This document shows, piece by piece, positions 1-14,000 of a stretch of 64,000 nt of DNA (the stretch's first letter is position 1; each line of letters opens with the position of its first letter). This stretch comes from Ricordea florida (Eukaryota > Cnidaria > Anthozoa > Corallimorpharia > Ricordeidae): assembly GCA_949710005.1 (NCBI GenBank), contig OX453274.1, positions 16,734,620 through 16,798,619 of the forward strand, written 5' to 3'. The position numbers were made by a program, and so were the translations under genes. Under the pieces are notes generated by a model. That model ran no database searches. It saw only the letters and a list, made by a program, of their open reading frames with translations, and was not told the origin of the DNA.

Positions 1-2158
1 TGATCGACTTTGTTTCGTTAGTAGCTTTTAGAAAGTTTCGATCAGTTTATAGGTATCTCGTAGCTTGCGCCTGCTACGACCGCTGATTTGCTTCCTGACA
101 TTTCCTTCAACAGTTCGTTAAGACGGGGTATAAGTGAATTTGAGTGAAAATTTAAGTTTTTAAGAATTGGCTGAAAAGAAAAAAAATTGGTTTGGAGCGC
201 CACCAGATAGTTGACCCCACCAAAAGAGCACCCCAGGTTGGTAGGGACTGTTTCTCAGTTAACTTCAAATGACAATTTTAAAACTGTATCAAATCTTCAG
301 CATTTCTTATTTACCTAAAATTTGTTGATCCTTTTTTAAAAAAATTATCTCTTTCCAAAAATACGCAGAAATTTCCAAAAGAACCTCAAAACATAGATTC
401 ATGAAATGAGCGAGCTGATTTTGGATTGTTTAAAACGCGAGCGAGATATTTGCGCTAAGGCCATGTTAAGCGGCTTAAAAGGCGGCCTTTTAGAGTACCC
501 CCGCCTTCACCAACGAGCGCGACATTTCAGTTTAACCCACTACACGAATCGATTGCAAGAAAAGGCGGCAAAATCAGTGGTGCGTTGGCCACTCTCTAAT
601 TTGAATGAAACACGTGAAGAAAGAAATAGCATCTTCGTAAATAAGATCGTGAAAAGAAACTTTACTAAAGAAAATTTACAATTCATTTTATTTAGAAAAT
701 TTACGAACTATTAAGAGTAAATGTCAGTAAAAATCAAAGATTATCGAAAAAATCGCGGACACGGCCAAAAATCGATTTGGCTTATTTTTTGCCTGTAGGT
801 AGCCTTATATAGTAAAGTAACGGAAATCGGGTTAGATGTTTGAAATGTGCACTTTGATGGGAATAAACCGTTGAAAACTTTCGGCGGGTCAATTGTTCAA
901 ATTTCACCAAGCGCGATCCTGAAATTATGCACTTTTCGGGCAGTTGTCATATGAACAAAAATGTAACAGAAGGACTTTTCTAGCGATAGAAATATAGAGT
1001 TGGACTTGCTTTATCGAAACAAAGTGATAGTTTTTGTCTCGTGTTATTCGTGGAGGAGCTACGTCTCTGTTAAGAGACGACGTCTTCGGCCTTTTGAAAT
1101 TAAGACAAAGGTGGCCTAGAATAGCTTGGCAAAAATACATGTGGTAGTGTCTCAAAGTTTACAATAACACTTCCAAGAAGCCTTGAAAGATAGTTCTTTA
1201 CGATTTGGGTTTTATTTCTTTGGGACCTTTGACAATCAAAAGATGATCACCCGCCGTATTTCGGTTAAATACCATGACGCCATAATGAGATGCATAAAAA
1301 CAAAATGAAACGCGTTGTACACAAATAACTGTTTTGGTCAGTTACATCTTCACTGGCCTTTGAAATGACTAGCAACATATTAAAATGTCTACAACTACAC
1401 TTTATGTTCATACACTGAGACAGGAGAAACAAATTTCGACTTTTCCTACCCTGTGAATCGCGCCATAATTCCGCATAATTCTGCAGAAAACAGGTTGAAC
1501 AATTGAATTGCACACAACAGGTAAAATTTGACACACAGCCGTTAGTTTACGTTTGCTTCGCATCCAGTGAACATGAATTTGAGCATTTGCATCCCTTCTG
1601 CGCCTTCTGCACTCGCCAGTTTCGAATATACTGAAAATCGTCAACACAAATTGCGAGAGATGCCACAAGTAGTGGCGAGCTCGAGTTACTGAAATGCGAT
1701 ATGTAGAACTCTGCTGTCACGCAACGCTCTCTTAAGAATTGTATACGCACCGCCTTTTATAATTAGCGCGCGAATCAGTTATTCGTGAAACGTACAGTGC
1801 TCAGTTACTTGGAAGTGCAGGTACACTCCTGGACTAATTGAGTGAGTCGTGCGATGTATAGCTTTTTCCTCTTCTGAGGTGAAATGTCAGAAATATCCAG
1901 CCCAAGGTCGATGCACATGTCTCTTAGCCTATCCAATCTTAAAGTTGTGAGTGTACGTTTTTTACAAGTTAGCAGATGTTAAGATCGAAAGATACAGTCG
2001 GATGCTGGATAGCCACATCTTTCATCACATTTGCACACACAGTAGATAGATGACTCTCAGTTTCGGCGGACATTTCGTCCTCGTCGGCACTCTCCATGGC
2101 CACTTCTGAGACTTCACTAGCTTTTTGCTTCGTTACCGGCGGCTGTAACTTCTAATCG
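1..2158. other. No gene recognised
   Basis: Only short, unconvincing open frames occur here. A Cys-containing frame at 1547-1750 (minus) could be an exon remnant but has no clear partners. The downstream end of the broken gene at 2.2-5.2 kb may extend slightly into 2040-2158. Confidence 0.5.
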
Positions 2159-5152
2159 CTACTTTGCTGAAAGACGGCTAAAGAAGCCACTAATCTGCTG
2201 CGACGTAAGGACTTCATCAGGTTGAAATCGGCGTTCCCCCGCTTGGTCTCTTCCTAAGCCCATTGCTATCGAAACTTCCTGCGGATCGCTTTTCCGTCCA
2301 CTTTGCTCCCCTTTTTGAAATTGGTCAGTTAAGAATTCAGTCTGTTTCTTTGTAAACCGCACCTTTTTCCTAATAGTCTTCAGGGCCCAAGCCATCGGAT
2401 GAGGCGGCAAGGCGTCAACATTTGCTTGGACAGTAACTTGAACGCTTGGAATTCGACTGCATCCCTCAGTCAGCTTGGAAGAATATTCTCTTTTAGCTCT
2501 ATCGTAGAGAGTTTCCTGTTCGAGCATCATTTGGTGTTTTCCAGTATCTAGGTGTGTCTGGAGGTTTCCAAAGCGACTGTATGCTTTTACACATCCATCC
2601 TCTGGACACGGGAAAAGCATGTCATCTAGCTTATTTTGACCAATACTGCTTCGATCTTGGTTTTCGTTTTCAGTTGAGAAATCTGCTTTGACGGCAGAGC
2701 TTTTCTTGATATGTCGATGTCTCACAATCTTGAAAGGCGGTGCGCCACTTACATTCTGTGATGGGGGTTCTACGATTTCCAATTTTTCGGGCTGCTTTAT
2801 GACTCCTTCCAACTTTGCCCATGGCACTACTTTACCGGAACCCACATTGAATGCTCTCCACACTCGTACGCCAGTTTCATCGCACTCAAAATTGTTGAGT
2901 AAGCTTATGCCATCCTTTTAATATTAAAGGTGCTTGACGGCTTGGCAGCAACATATCTTGCGTTCACTCCTTTGGTTCCTTCGCCAGATTCAATGGCTGT
3001 TTTGAGCTGTAAAGCGTTGATGACATCATTGCCTTCGTTTACGTACCTTCCAACGTCTCCCCTTTCCACCTTGAGGGTCCGAGAAGTCGTTTCTTACAAC
3101 AGCCACTCCTACGGCATCACCGGCCAGTCTCGCTGAGATGATTGAATTTCCGCTGTGATGACAGCCAGCGTTGTCTTGTTTGTAATAAGCCATTTCCAGG
3201 TCTGGAATTTCCTTTTTCAGGGTAGTGAGGCAGTCAAGCATTATCGAAGCCACCGGTCACACTGTCTTGGGCGCAGCTTTGAAACACGCGAACAAGTGTC
3301 TGCGATTCAAAGTGCTTAGAACCCTCTGACCGTCTAATGGCAACGCTAATGTGCCGTGGCAATCCTCGCTTCGCAAACCAATCTGACTGTGCCTCTCGAT
3401 ATTTTCGGGGCATATATTTCATTGCCCAGTCTTGGACTAACAGCACCGATCGGCTGTCGAGTTTGGCTAAAACTGAATGCTTTGCCTCAGCTTGGTGGAC
3501 TGAACGTAGCTGATGGGCTTTCCAGCTAATGATATCATCCCTTGCCTGTTTTATAGTATGCTACGTGTCAGCTTTGTTCTATTGCTGACGAGAGCGCAAT
3601 TGAACACTCATCTTCTATGATACGCATGACTTCCTCTAACTCATAACACTGCACACATGACTCATTGTGGAGATGGTCGCAGGGGCCCCGAAATTCTGCA
3701 TTGCTTGGATCACTTAGCGCATAAATTCGACAGTGATCGGGAACCTCTGAGACCTCCACGCATGTACCTAAAAAAAAAAGATTAAAGGACAATCCCGTGA
3801 TTCAGTGCATATTTGCAAAGCAACGCGTGCGCATCGACATTTCAAAAACATTACTTAACCGATTCCCAGCGTTGTATACATGTGTGTAAGCGTATTACGG
3901 TAAATTGAAAACTCTTGTTTCATGAATTAAGCATAAAAAGGACTTGGAGAGAAAGAAAAAGGTAGCCGTGTATCATAGTAAGAAGTCTACTACATCACTT
4001 CCGCAAAGGCAACGCATTATTATAAAATATGCACCAACCTTGTAGTCGCCCTTTAGGTACTGCTTCGACAAACGAAGTTGCTGCTTTATTTCACTCGCCC
4101 ATTGCTGAGTCTTTCCACAGTCAACAAACTTGTCTACGAGTTTCTCTAAATGATCAAGTGCTTCCGCTCCTTGTGCTGAAAAGTTATCAAGTCCTTGCAG
4201 AGACTTGCGAACAGATGCAGAACACACGGTCAAAACTCTCTGTAGGGTTCTCTTTCTCATAGGCTCAAAGTTGGTTTCACAGCCGTATTGTTGATACTGC
4301 TGGACAATGCGCTCTGGTATCATTGTTCTGATCACGTTGGGTGTTTTCATGATCTCGCCAGTTGACAATTTCAGAAGTTTTTCGCCAAAAGGAACATCTT
4401 GAATTACGTGTGGACTTGTTATGAAAGAAACAAAATGTTCTAATTTTACAGGTTCAATCCTCATTCTCTTTTTCTCCTGGTTTGGAAGAGGAGCAGCTCT
4501 TCAATTTAACAGCCTGTGGCGTAGGGCAATGTTGTAGCGATAGCTAGTAACCGTTGGAATAAACTCTCTCATCTGCTTAAGGGATAACTTATCTGCCATC
4601 AAAGAGAGTATTTGTCGTCTGGTGCTCCAATGTTGCGCGTTCAAGTAGCTCTCAGCAAATGCACTAAGAAGCTCCGTCTCTTTTTCACTTCTGCCCTCGA
4701 CCACAACCTGACTCTCTCTGCTTACAGCATGACGATCACAAAGCTCCGTCCACAGTTCTTGCGAATTTTCAGGTGCCAGGACATCAAGCATTGCAGATAT
4801 ACATTGTTGAGCTTTCCGTAGGTATCTGCGTTTAGTACGCTCGTGCGCTGTATTCCACGGCACTGATAACGTGTGACGTACTGGACTGACGTCTCGAAGC
4901 TGTAAGAAGCGATTAAGCTGCACCTGGCACTCGTTGTCTAGACTGGAGCCTTCTTCACTCTCTTCGAAATCTTCTTACGGAAAATAAAAGGCTCTGCCGT
5001 CTGGATGTGGAAAATTCTGGCAGTGATTCATTACCAACAGTTACAGGACAAGTAATGGCAGGAATATCAAAGTCACTCCCATGGTCATCAACCTGACAAA
5101 AAAGTGAACACATTGCTTTGGATGGCTTTAAAATGAGATGAGCCGTGTGCAA
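2159..5152 (-). pseudogene. Broken multi-part hypothetical gene with C2H2 finger (cnidarian multicopy family)
   Basis: Six minus-strand coding blocks read as one protein from about 5110 down to 2159. The blocks are 4923-4501, 4464-3973, 3792-3568, 3446-3234, 3253-3026 and 2863-2159. Blocks 1 and 2 are in the same frame with a TGA between them (about 4498-4500). The junctions near 3250 and 3560 are frameshifts, and a 3' splice-like site lies at about 5113. A QDWAMKYMP...REAQSDWF block is followed by YKQDNAGCHHSG and FSDPQGGKG. These spaced Asp motifs look like an RNase H-fold/transposase-type core, which is an inference. The C-terminal part has a C2H2 finger (CPEDGC...H...H) and a final helical segment ending in FFSRLSAK. 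From memory, similar proteins are numerous in corals and other invertebrates, without known function. It is most likely a non-functional copy. Confidence 0.5.
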
Positions 5153-7250
5153 GCACGAGGTGTCGTGTATAAGAGCGCAAGTCGCATGCGAGCTGGAAAG
5201 TAATATTCGATAATTAGTTTAATTGACTGATAACCTATCCTGATATCTTTATCTAGTTACTACTCAGTATTATTTTCCATTTGGAGCATTTAGAAAAAAA
5301 TTTAGAAGCCATATATTAATTTAAAACCTTTATTATTTGGCAATATTCTGGGAAGTGATTGGCTATCCGCGCAGGGCACGCTTTTCCAATTCTTGTGCCA
5401 TGCATGGTCTTGCCCAGTCATTGACCGGCTGCAATGGCGGCATTTTGAGGATGCGCATGCATGTTATCCTGGAAATACCCTTCTCCCGCGTGGGTCATCG
5501 CCCAGAATGCCGCGACACATCCGGGACTTTAGTAGCCCTTCTCGCGCGAAAATTGAAAAGCTCATTATACAAAGTACACGTAATAACAAAGAAAGTCGGC
5601 CAAAATGGTCAACACCGCTCGAGAATTCTACTTTTACAAAAAAACGGTTTAGTTTACTCGTTACCTTTCATATGGCTTTTGTAAAAATGAGGTAAATAAA
5701 GAAAATGCGGCTACTTTTACGTCTGTTACTGTTTGGGAAGTATTATCCTTTTCGGCCTCAAATGCAGCTATTTTGTAGCTCTGTATGTATAGGATCGACA
5801 CTTTGGGGTTGAAAATCTCAAGAAAAAAGAACTAAACAGGAAAGCTTTCATATGGCTTTCAGCATTTCAAGAGTTACTTGCCGCTTTTTCGCGCAAATCC
5901 GACGGTTGGAAGCATTATCCTTTTTAACTTGTCTTATTCTACGCCCGTAAAACTAAAAAATTCGACCCACTGAGCCTCCCAAGAGAGTTGATTCGACCGC
6001 TTTTAAAGTTCCCGCGAACGTTTAATGAATTCAAAACTCCGCCTTCACAAACAATAGAACCCAAGCCGTAGCAATTAAGCATTGTTCTAAGTGCGACTCA
6101 GTGAAGTGTGAAGTGTGACAAACTGTTATTACCAGAATAATCCAAAATTGAGACATATTCTCGACGACCGTGATCGCTCTCGGAACCGTCCTCGGAAATG
6201 TCTTCTCTAAGCGAACTGCAGCGCATTGATCGGGAGCTCTCTTCAGAGCTCGTAGAATCCCCGATCAATCCTGTCTCGTGTCTCGTACGCTTTGACATGT
6301 TGACTCTTCAGAAGTCCTTTGCAACTAAAAAGTTACAATGAAAGACGACTATTTATATTTTTTAAACAATCGAAACGGATCCAAAGTTCTATAAGTTGAA
6401 TACTTAATTTTTTAGACACAATAGAATGCGAATTCCCTCGAGTCACTGATGGCGTGGGTCGGCTTGTTCCGGCAACAAAAAGCGCTTGTTTGTTGTCTTT
6501 TTCAGTTTTACACGATCAACGCGGCAAAAGAAGTATATTTTGTTTATTTCATGCACTTTTCTCTTCATCATTCTTTATTAATAACATCGGTTTGGTAAAC
6601 CGTCAGTCGCTGTTTTACACAAAAAAAATCACGTGCACGCTTGTTGGTCAAAGGGTTCGAATAATTTTTTTGTGGACCTTTTACAGAGGAGCGGAATAAA
6701 TTATTTGCGCTTGCGAAATTGTGTGAAACTCGGTAGAGATAAACGTTTGAAAGACAGACAGGCCGAGCAAGTACAAAGTTTTGCGTTACTCGTCAGTTAT
6801 ATATGACGGCAGACCGTAATCGGGATAAAGTCTTATTAAGCGCGAGTTTTTTTTTTATCTTCTTACGCACGCGGCTAACATACACTTGTGTGTCAACAAA
6901 CAATATTTAAAGAGACTCGATGTCTTTTGAGATCACAACAAATTATTTTGAAATCATCTTTGACAATAGGTTTAAACAGATAGCTCTGCCTAATTACGGA
7001 GCTATTGTGTACTTTATCGCACCTTGAAATTTGCTTCACACTTTCAACGTTTGATTGACAGCAGCGGCAGTGCAACGAAATTCAACAGTATTCCCAAATC
7101 TAAACCCATTAGCCAATCACAACTGACTAGTTCTAAATATGCAAACTATTATGCCGTGCGCCCTGAAATCGGGCGCTGTAAGTACATGTCGCTGAAAACA
7201 ATGGCATTCTGGGCGATGTTGAACCCCTGAAAAGGGCAGAAAAGGGAGAA
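5153..7250. other. No gene recognised
   Basis: No convincing gene or repeat is seen. A short Ser/Glu-rich minus frame (6299-6131) is followed by a GT that could be a splice donor, so it may be a first coding exon, but nothing supports it further. Confidence 0.4.
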
Positions 7251-7299
7251 TTCAGAGAATGCGTTGAGGTTTTCCACTTTCATTAACTATATTGGATGG

Positions 7300-8389
7300 A
7301 AATTTTTCATAAACACTTTGAAGAAACTCACCAAGCTGAGACCACATAGACATTCTGCGATGTTTTCCACACCTCCTGTGGCACCCAAATCTTGCGATTC
7401 TAACTGATTTTTTGTTTTTGCCAGGGATTGTCGACATCGTACACAAATTCCTTTAATATTTGGAGAGAAAGAATTAATTTATTTTCTTCTACTGTACACA
7501 TCCCCCTTGAACAAATAGCTCTGGATGTGGCAAAAGAACAAACCTAGCCCAGGAAAAAAGCCCCACAAACTTCAAATTGATAACGCAATCTGTATTTTAC
7601 CTCGTCATAAGTCAGTCTTTTACGTTCCTTTCCTTTTTTCCGAGCATTGTTGGAAGGAATTCTAATATATGTAAAATATTTCAATTCGACTGTTCCCCTT
7701 TTGAATAAGTCTTGAAGAAGGTGAAAATGCTGAGTAAATGCCAGTGTTTGACCAAGATTCCGACGTAAACGTATTTGCAAAAATCCTGAAAACTCGTGAG
7801 ACATGAAAATAATTTACCTGTTAAACTTGGCGTTATTTTACGCGGCAGTGAAGTGATTTGAAGTAAGGATACGAACTCTGTGATTTCCGCCAAGTACCCT
7901 GCGTGGAATGAGGAGCTATAAGGATGTTTATCCTTGCATAAAGTAAAAATAAACATTGTAGTCGCTTACCTGATCCGACGGGTACGAGGTCTTTCGTAAG
8001 CTCAAAAATGTGTATTGATTGCTGCAAACTAATTCGCCTTTCTCCTGCGGGTACTTTTTCAAATTCCTTTTTGTGACCGGAGACACAGAACATAATCTAC
8101 TAGCTCTTCTCCATCCGATTCCAAGGCTTGATCGATGTAACGGGCAAACAGTCATTTCCGAAAAATTGACGGGCTTCGCGAAAATCCCGCTTCTTGCGAA
8201 GATAAGTTCTATCTCTGTCTTAACACCTGAAAACTGTAAAAAACTCTTGTGGTTTCTGATATCCTTGCTGCACGATGACAGTGATACTGTCTGAGTGGAC
8301 GGATGCCTTGTGCGTTCCTCTGCACCACAAACGCCACCAACAATATCAAGGAAAGAACAAGACATTTTTTTCTGCTGGAGTTTAAGCAA
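7300..8389 (-). CDS. Candidate split gene, unknown function (possibly broken)
   Basis: Minus-strand segments are bounded by good splice signals. The first exon (from about 8389 or a later Met) ends at 7970 before GTAAGC. The second exon is 7898-7818, with CACGCAG before it and GTAAAT after. The third is 7785-7601, with TTTTCAG before it and GTAAAA after. A further block near 7400-7310 ends before GTGAGT. Exons one to three join in one frame if the frame ending ELTKDLVPVGS is used. The upstream part, with a C-x2-H...LGIGWRR..RLC motif, is in another frame, so a one-base shift is needed near 8045-8060. From memory, the C..H...LG..W and LVPVGSG motifs occur together in an uncharacterised multicopy cnidarian family. 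The shift suggests a decayed copy or an assembly error. Confidence 0.35.
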
Positions 8390-9520
8390 CCGTTAACTTT
8401 ATTCCTTTCACCGACGATTGTTACGCTTTTGCTTTTTGTTAACTTTCGTTAACTGGTTACATTTGTTTCCCGTGGGAAACTTAAATCGTTGTTTTCGTTC
8501 CATAAAATTTACACTGTACGTTATAAATTTGTGACATTTTGTAAAGTCTGTTTCTTTGTTGTATCTTTTTTGTTCATTACGGCAATATATTTGTTTAGAT
8601 TTCATTTGTGTTGCAGAATGTATTGTTAGTTGATCAGCTGGTTACGTGACAGATTATCACACGTCACGCGGTCGATACGCAAACAGGAACCTGTGCAAAT
8701 CGCTAGCGGTGCCTGCCGTGTTGTACGGGATCTTTTGTGTGTGGGACGTCAAAAAAGCCAAAATTAGGATCAAAGTAGACTAAACCAAACTGGGTTGCGA
8801 CGCGCTATAGAAAATGACGACAACAAGTAACTTTTAAAGTTTACTCATCACCGGCTCAGTGGCTTCAATGAGTGCGCCGGTCGGCCCCCTTTACACCAAC
8901 TTGCAGAGGACAGTATTTCGAAAGTATCTTAGGTAAAGAGCTATTGATATCAAAGCAAACATAACAAGCTAAGTGCGGCTGCGATTCAAACAATGGTTTG
9001 CTTGTGTCACTGCAATGTTGATTTTGTTCATTTCAATATGGCGCCATTTACAATTTTACCGAAGTTTGGTTGGTTGGTATATTGAAACAGTAAAAGACAC
9101 CAGAAAAATGAAACGATAAATTTGAAGACCTACCTTATAAGCCCTCGTGATAGTATTGCTGGAAATTTTGAGACAATACCACATGCATTTTTGCCACAAT
9201 ATAGTAGGCTTAGTTTGACGTGATTTAAAAATGGCGAAGACGTCCTCTGGTAATTAACCCGTGGTTTCATCAGGAAGGACACGATACAAAAAATATCAGT
9301 ATATCTTGGTAAAGGAAGGCCAACTATATATATTTATAGCTAGGCAATTCCTGCTGTCGCATTTTAGTTCATCTAAGGTCGACCTGAAATCTACTTAATT
9401 TCGAGCTCGCACGCACTCATTTTCGTTCATGCAATTCATAACGGTTTATTCCCGTCAAAATGAATATTTACACAAACTAACCTCATTTCACTTTAGCTAG
9501 TACCTATAGCTACCTGTAGA
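8390..9520. other. No gene recognised
   Basis: AT-rich sequence on both strands with only short frames. No repeat structure was recognised. Confidence 0.5.
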
Positions 9521-9656
9521 TGTTGTAGTTCAATTTTTTCCTTGGTTTAAATTTTATTTTCCTTTGTTTTTTTTTATGGTAATGTTGATAATGTATGATA
9601 ATGATTTGAAACAAACGAAAATAAATTTGAACCAAGGATAAAATTGAACTACAACA
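9521..9656. mobile_element. 136-bp hairpin MITE
   Basis: An imperfect palindrome: the left arm begins tgttgtagttcaattttttc and the right arm is its near-perfect inverse, ending at 9656. The arms are about 60 bp around a short AT-rich centre. This is a non-autonomous DNA transposon structure. A target duplication could not be set with certainty. I recall similar sequences as common dispersed repeats in corals. Confidence 0.65.
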
Positions 9657-10214
9657 TATACATTCTGTTTCTTTTCTTTCTTTGATACAATAACTCCACA
9701 TGTATGATTAATCACATTTATTGCCTTTAAATAGCTACTTAGAGAAAATGAAATATACCAATTTATCAATGATAAGGCAAGCTACTAATATCCTCGATCA
9801 GCCTGTCCCAGAAATGTGCCCGTTTTAAGGCCAACTCGGCAAGATTTCCGCGCAGATCCCTACTTCATTATGCATACGCTCCTTTGTTTCAAGAAAACAA
9901 TAGCGATAACAATAGGCGTCCTTTTTCGCGTGGATTTCAATACACATTTTTGTAAATCTGGACGATTAATTGTGACATCCTAATTAAACGCTTAGTGTGT
10001 CATTTCGTAGCAGCTCGCCTCCTTGGTCGAATTCTTAAATGAAGAGAAATTTTAGGTACTAAAGCTTGTAGAATAATTAAAACAAACGAGAACCGTAGAA
10101 CACGCTAATTTCTTATCTGCTGCGATCATTTGTCCAAACATGAATTTAAGCTAAAGCTTCAGTATTTTCACACATCGCGATGGACACGTACAGTCTGTCA
10201 ACATTCAAGAGACA
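9657..10214. other. No gene recognised
   Basis: AT-rich intergenic sequence without a convincing frame or repeat. Confidence 0.5.
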
Positions 10215-10215
10215 T

Positions 10216-10270
<55 letters not shown>

Positions 10271-10505
10271 CTTTATGTCAGCATTTCCACAATGAAGTGG
10301 CTCTTCATCTGAAACATTTCAAATCAAATCAAATCAAAATGTTTGTTTTTGTGGAGAGGGGAAAACCGGAGTACCCGGAAAAAAACCTCTCGGAGCAGAG
10401 TAGAGAACCAACAAACTCAGCCCACTTACGACGCCGAGCCGGGAATCGAACCCGGAACCCATTGGTGGAAGGCGAGCGCTCTCACCACTGCGCAAACCAT
10501 GCTCC
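10215..10505 (-). mobile_element. tRNA-derived SINE
   Basis: On the minus strand, a tRNA-like head carries an A box (TGGTGAGAGCG) and a B box (GGTTCGATTCC) at about 10,500-10,435. A body with GGGTACTCCGGTTTTCCCC and a TTTGATTTGATTTGATTTG stretch follows. The copy ends in a (TTA)n tail. This head-body-microsatellite layout is the standard structure of RNA polymerase III-driven SINEs. I recall the central domain as one shared by several cnidarian SINE families. Confidence 0.8.
10218..10268. repeat. (AAT)17 microsatellite
   Basis: Seventeen uninterrupted trinucleotide units form the 3' tail of the minus-strand SINE. Confidence 0.9.
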
Positions 10506-11074
10506 CAGAATTTAGAAATCAGCTTTTTGTTCCTACAATTTCCACATGTTTCGATTGTCCCAGTCTGGTAAAGGGGAGGTTGATATGAATCGTTTTATAT
10601 TCAAACATAGTCACACCTCGCCATCGATGCGTCAACATGGATGAAGTTGATACACACCAGGACAGATTTTAAGTTACATAATCGTTGTTTTTTTTTCCTG
10701 CAGACAATAATGTAACCCTCAATGACTTCATTACACCATGATAGGTAATCATAATAATGAACAGAAAGGAATTTTGTGCGTTCCAGAGGAAGCATTTTGC
10801 CCATGATTTGGGAAATTAAGAAAACTAAGACCCTCGAAAACTAATACCTATAGACCCGTCAGCGTCTTAGTATAAAATCAGTGACTGAAAATAAAACTAA
10901 ATAAACCTAGACCTAATGTGATTTTTCCTTCATACTTACCGAATTCGAATTTTTAGTGGGGGGTGGCAGGGGGATCTTAAATCACTTTTCGTAACGCCAA
11001 AATTTGTGACGGCGATTTTGAGAATTAAAGATGCCTTAACAAGTCCTGCAGGTAGCTGGAACACTGCCTAAATT
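10506..11074. other. No gene recognised; left edge of fossil Polinton lies somewhere here
   Basis: No frame is convincing. The left terminal repeat of fossil Polinton A should lie at or beyond this stretch, but no inverse of sequence near 46.2 kb was found. Confidence 0.4.
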
Positions 11075-14000
11075 ATGTCAGTATCAACAGAATGTGCCGC
11101 AGCATCACTATCTTTTAGATACCCTGGTTATACCGCAAGAGAGCACCAAACATCGCTTCAAAACTATCTTAGAACATATAGAATTTATGGATGACTTTCT
11201 GTTTTAAATACAATTAGGCCTGTAGATAAACCTGTAAAATTAAGATTTATACTAACCTGTAGATTCAAACTGGATTTGCCGAAAGAAATGTTTTCTGGAT
11301 TTAATGGAGGTAAGCCCATATTAATAACTAAATCTAATAACATCATGAATATCCAAGACAAAATATTTAGAATTTTTTTGGAGAAAATACACAAGTTTCA
11401 AGCGGAAGGCACCTGATGGTGATTCATCAATGTAGAACATTTTGATATGTAAGTCGTTAAAGCGGATCCCATTTCCGGTAGTAGTTATATAGAACTACCT
11501 AAATTTATAGCTGATAAAAAGCAATTGTTAATGTTAAGAATTTATTGGATAATGAATGTTTTAAATGGGCCATCACATCGACTATTTATCTAGTAGCTAA
11601 AAATCTACAGCGACTTACATCGCAAATGAAAGAAAACAATTTGACTGGACTAATATTAATTTCCCAGTAAATTATTAAGACATATACGAATTTGAAAAAC
11701 GTAATCCATATTCAATTAATGTTATTGGGTACAATCATCACACAAAAAAAAATAATATATTTAGAAATAGCGATGGAATCCTAGAAAGCCACAAATATAT
11801 TAATTTGCTGCTTATTTCTAATGGGAGGACGAATCATTATTGCTGTATTAAAGATTCTAGTAAACTCGCATCATCTAAAATCAATAATTACGGACATGCT
11901 AGATTCTTTTGTTTTCGATGTTTCAATTCGTTTAACTGTGAGAAGTCATTAACAAACATGACCAATATGGTCGTGAACACGAGTAAGCAAATGTAATAAT
12001 GCCAATCAATAAAGATGAATCACCAACATTCATCAAATTTGAACATTATAATCACAAGATGCAAGTACCTTTTGTATATGCAGATTTTGAATGCTTCACA
12101 GAAACTATTGATACCTGCTTACCAAGTGAAAACAGCAGTTTTAGCCAACAATATCAAAAACGCACACCATCTGAATTTTGCTTCTTCTTACAACACAGTG
12201 ATACTGCTATTTGTAAACCAAAATTAGTGAATTATACAGCTAAATCTGAAGAAGATGACGTCGCTTAAGAATTTGTCTTAAGTTTAGAACATACTGTGCA
12301 ATATATTTATAACAAGATCAAATTCCCAAGGGATGCCATCATTTCGCCAACCGATCAAATCGATTACAATAAGGCTACCCATTGTCATATTTGTGAGAAA
12401 CCATTAGAAGGTGACAAAGTGTTAGACTATTAAATAGATTTAGGCAAGCCTAAAAGCGGAGCTCCTCACACAGACCCTCACACATTGAAAATGCTGTCAC
12501 TAAAGTTATTAAATACGCCTGGTGTACGCAACTACTTAAAGAAGATTTGATAGCTGAAATAAATCGTCAAAAAAAACATCTAGCTCGCGACTCAACAGAA
12601 GAACCATTACCTGGTCAGCAAAATTATAATAGTTTTAAAGCAACACCAAAAGAAGCTAGGCAGCTCTTTAACAAATGAAAAATAGACACTCAGCTTTATG
12701 CTTATGTCCCTCCAAAAATGCTTGAAAACTTGTAGGAAGAACTCAGCTTTATGCTTATGTCCCTCCAAAAACGCTTGAAAACTTGTAGGAAGAAAATTTT
12801 TCCTCCAAAACCACTATGAATAATCCGTTTCTTCAGCAAAACATTGTAGACTGCTGTAGACTGTTGGCTGTAGGTTGTGTAGCCGCGGCAAGCCGCGAAA
12901 AGCGCGCGAAAAACAAAGCCTTCTAAATATCCCGTATGACTATGGCCGCCATGTTGGGGCAACGTCGTCGTCGTCGTCGTCGTCGCTAGGCGCACGCGCC
13001 CGCGAGCCATGCCACTAGCCACGATGACCATGAAAACTCAAACGCATAGTTTTCTCAATTTCTATCCTCGCACGGTAGTTATGGGGCTCCGCTCTGCGGC
13101 TCTTCGAGCCGCTGTGGAGCTCCGCTATTACCATTTAACGGGGAAATTTCGTGGCGCGGCTCATAACGAGTGTAACAGTCTACGAGTTTACGATTCATTG
13201 ATAGTTTTCGATTTATGGCAACTAGTTTAGATAGTTCAGTTAAAGATTTGCTTAGAGATAAATTCCTTAATCTGTCGACCTATTATCAGGGTAGCCAATT
13301 AGAATTTTTGCAACTTAAGGGTGTCTTTCCATATGATTGGTTTGATCATTATGATAAGCTAAACACAACTGAATTACCAGCCAAAGAAGATTTTTATTCC
13401 AAGTTAAGTGGAGAAAATATTTTCGAGGAAGATTACCAACAAGTTCAAAAAGTATAGAACGAATTTCATTTGAATTTCATACAGCATTACTATGATTATA
13501 TTTAAAATCCGATGTGTTATTATTATCCGACGTATTCGAGAATTTTCGTGATTTCTGTATGGAACATTATAAATTGGATCCACTCTGGTATTTTACTGCT
13601 CCTGGTCTTGCAAGGGATGCCTGTTTAAAATTAACTGGTGTTAAATTAGAATTATTGACTGATGTGAATATGTTATTGATGATTGAAGCAGGTACCCGTG
13701 GTGGAGTTTCTATAAGTAACCGTTATCGACGGGCAAACAATAAATACATGAAACAATACGATTCAACGAAGCCAAGTCAATATATCATTGACTTAGACGC
13801 GAATAATCGCTATGGATGGTCTATGAGTCAACCATTACCTACCCATGGATTCCGATGGATGACTGAAGATGAACTTAATCATTTGGGGGATATTCCATGT
13901 ATTTTAGAAGTTGACTTAAGTTATCCATTGGAATTACACGACCACCACAATGATTATCCATTAGCCCCTGAACATATCCAGGTAGATAAAGTAGATAACC

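Noticed and set aside
406-714. 102-codon plus-strand frame
   Set aside because: No motif, no neighbours and no splice or repeat context. Length is within chance expectation.
6098-6299. Short Ser/Glu-rich minus frame as a gene
   Set aside because: It could be a first exon, but no further exon or family was found.
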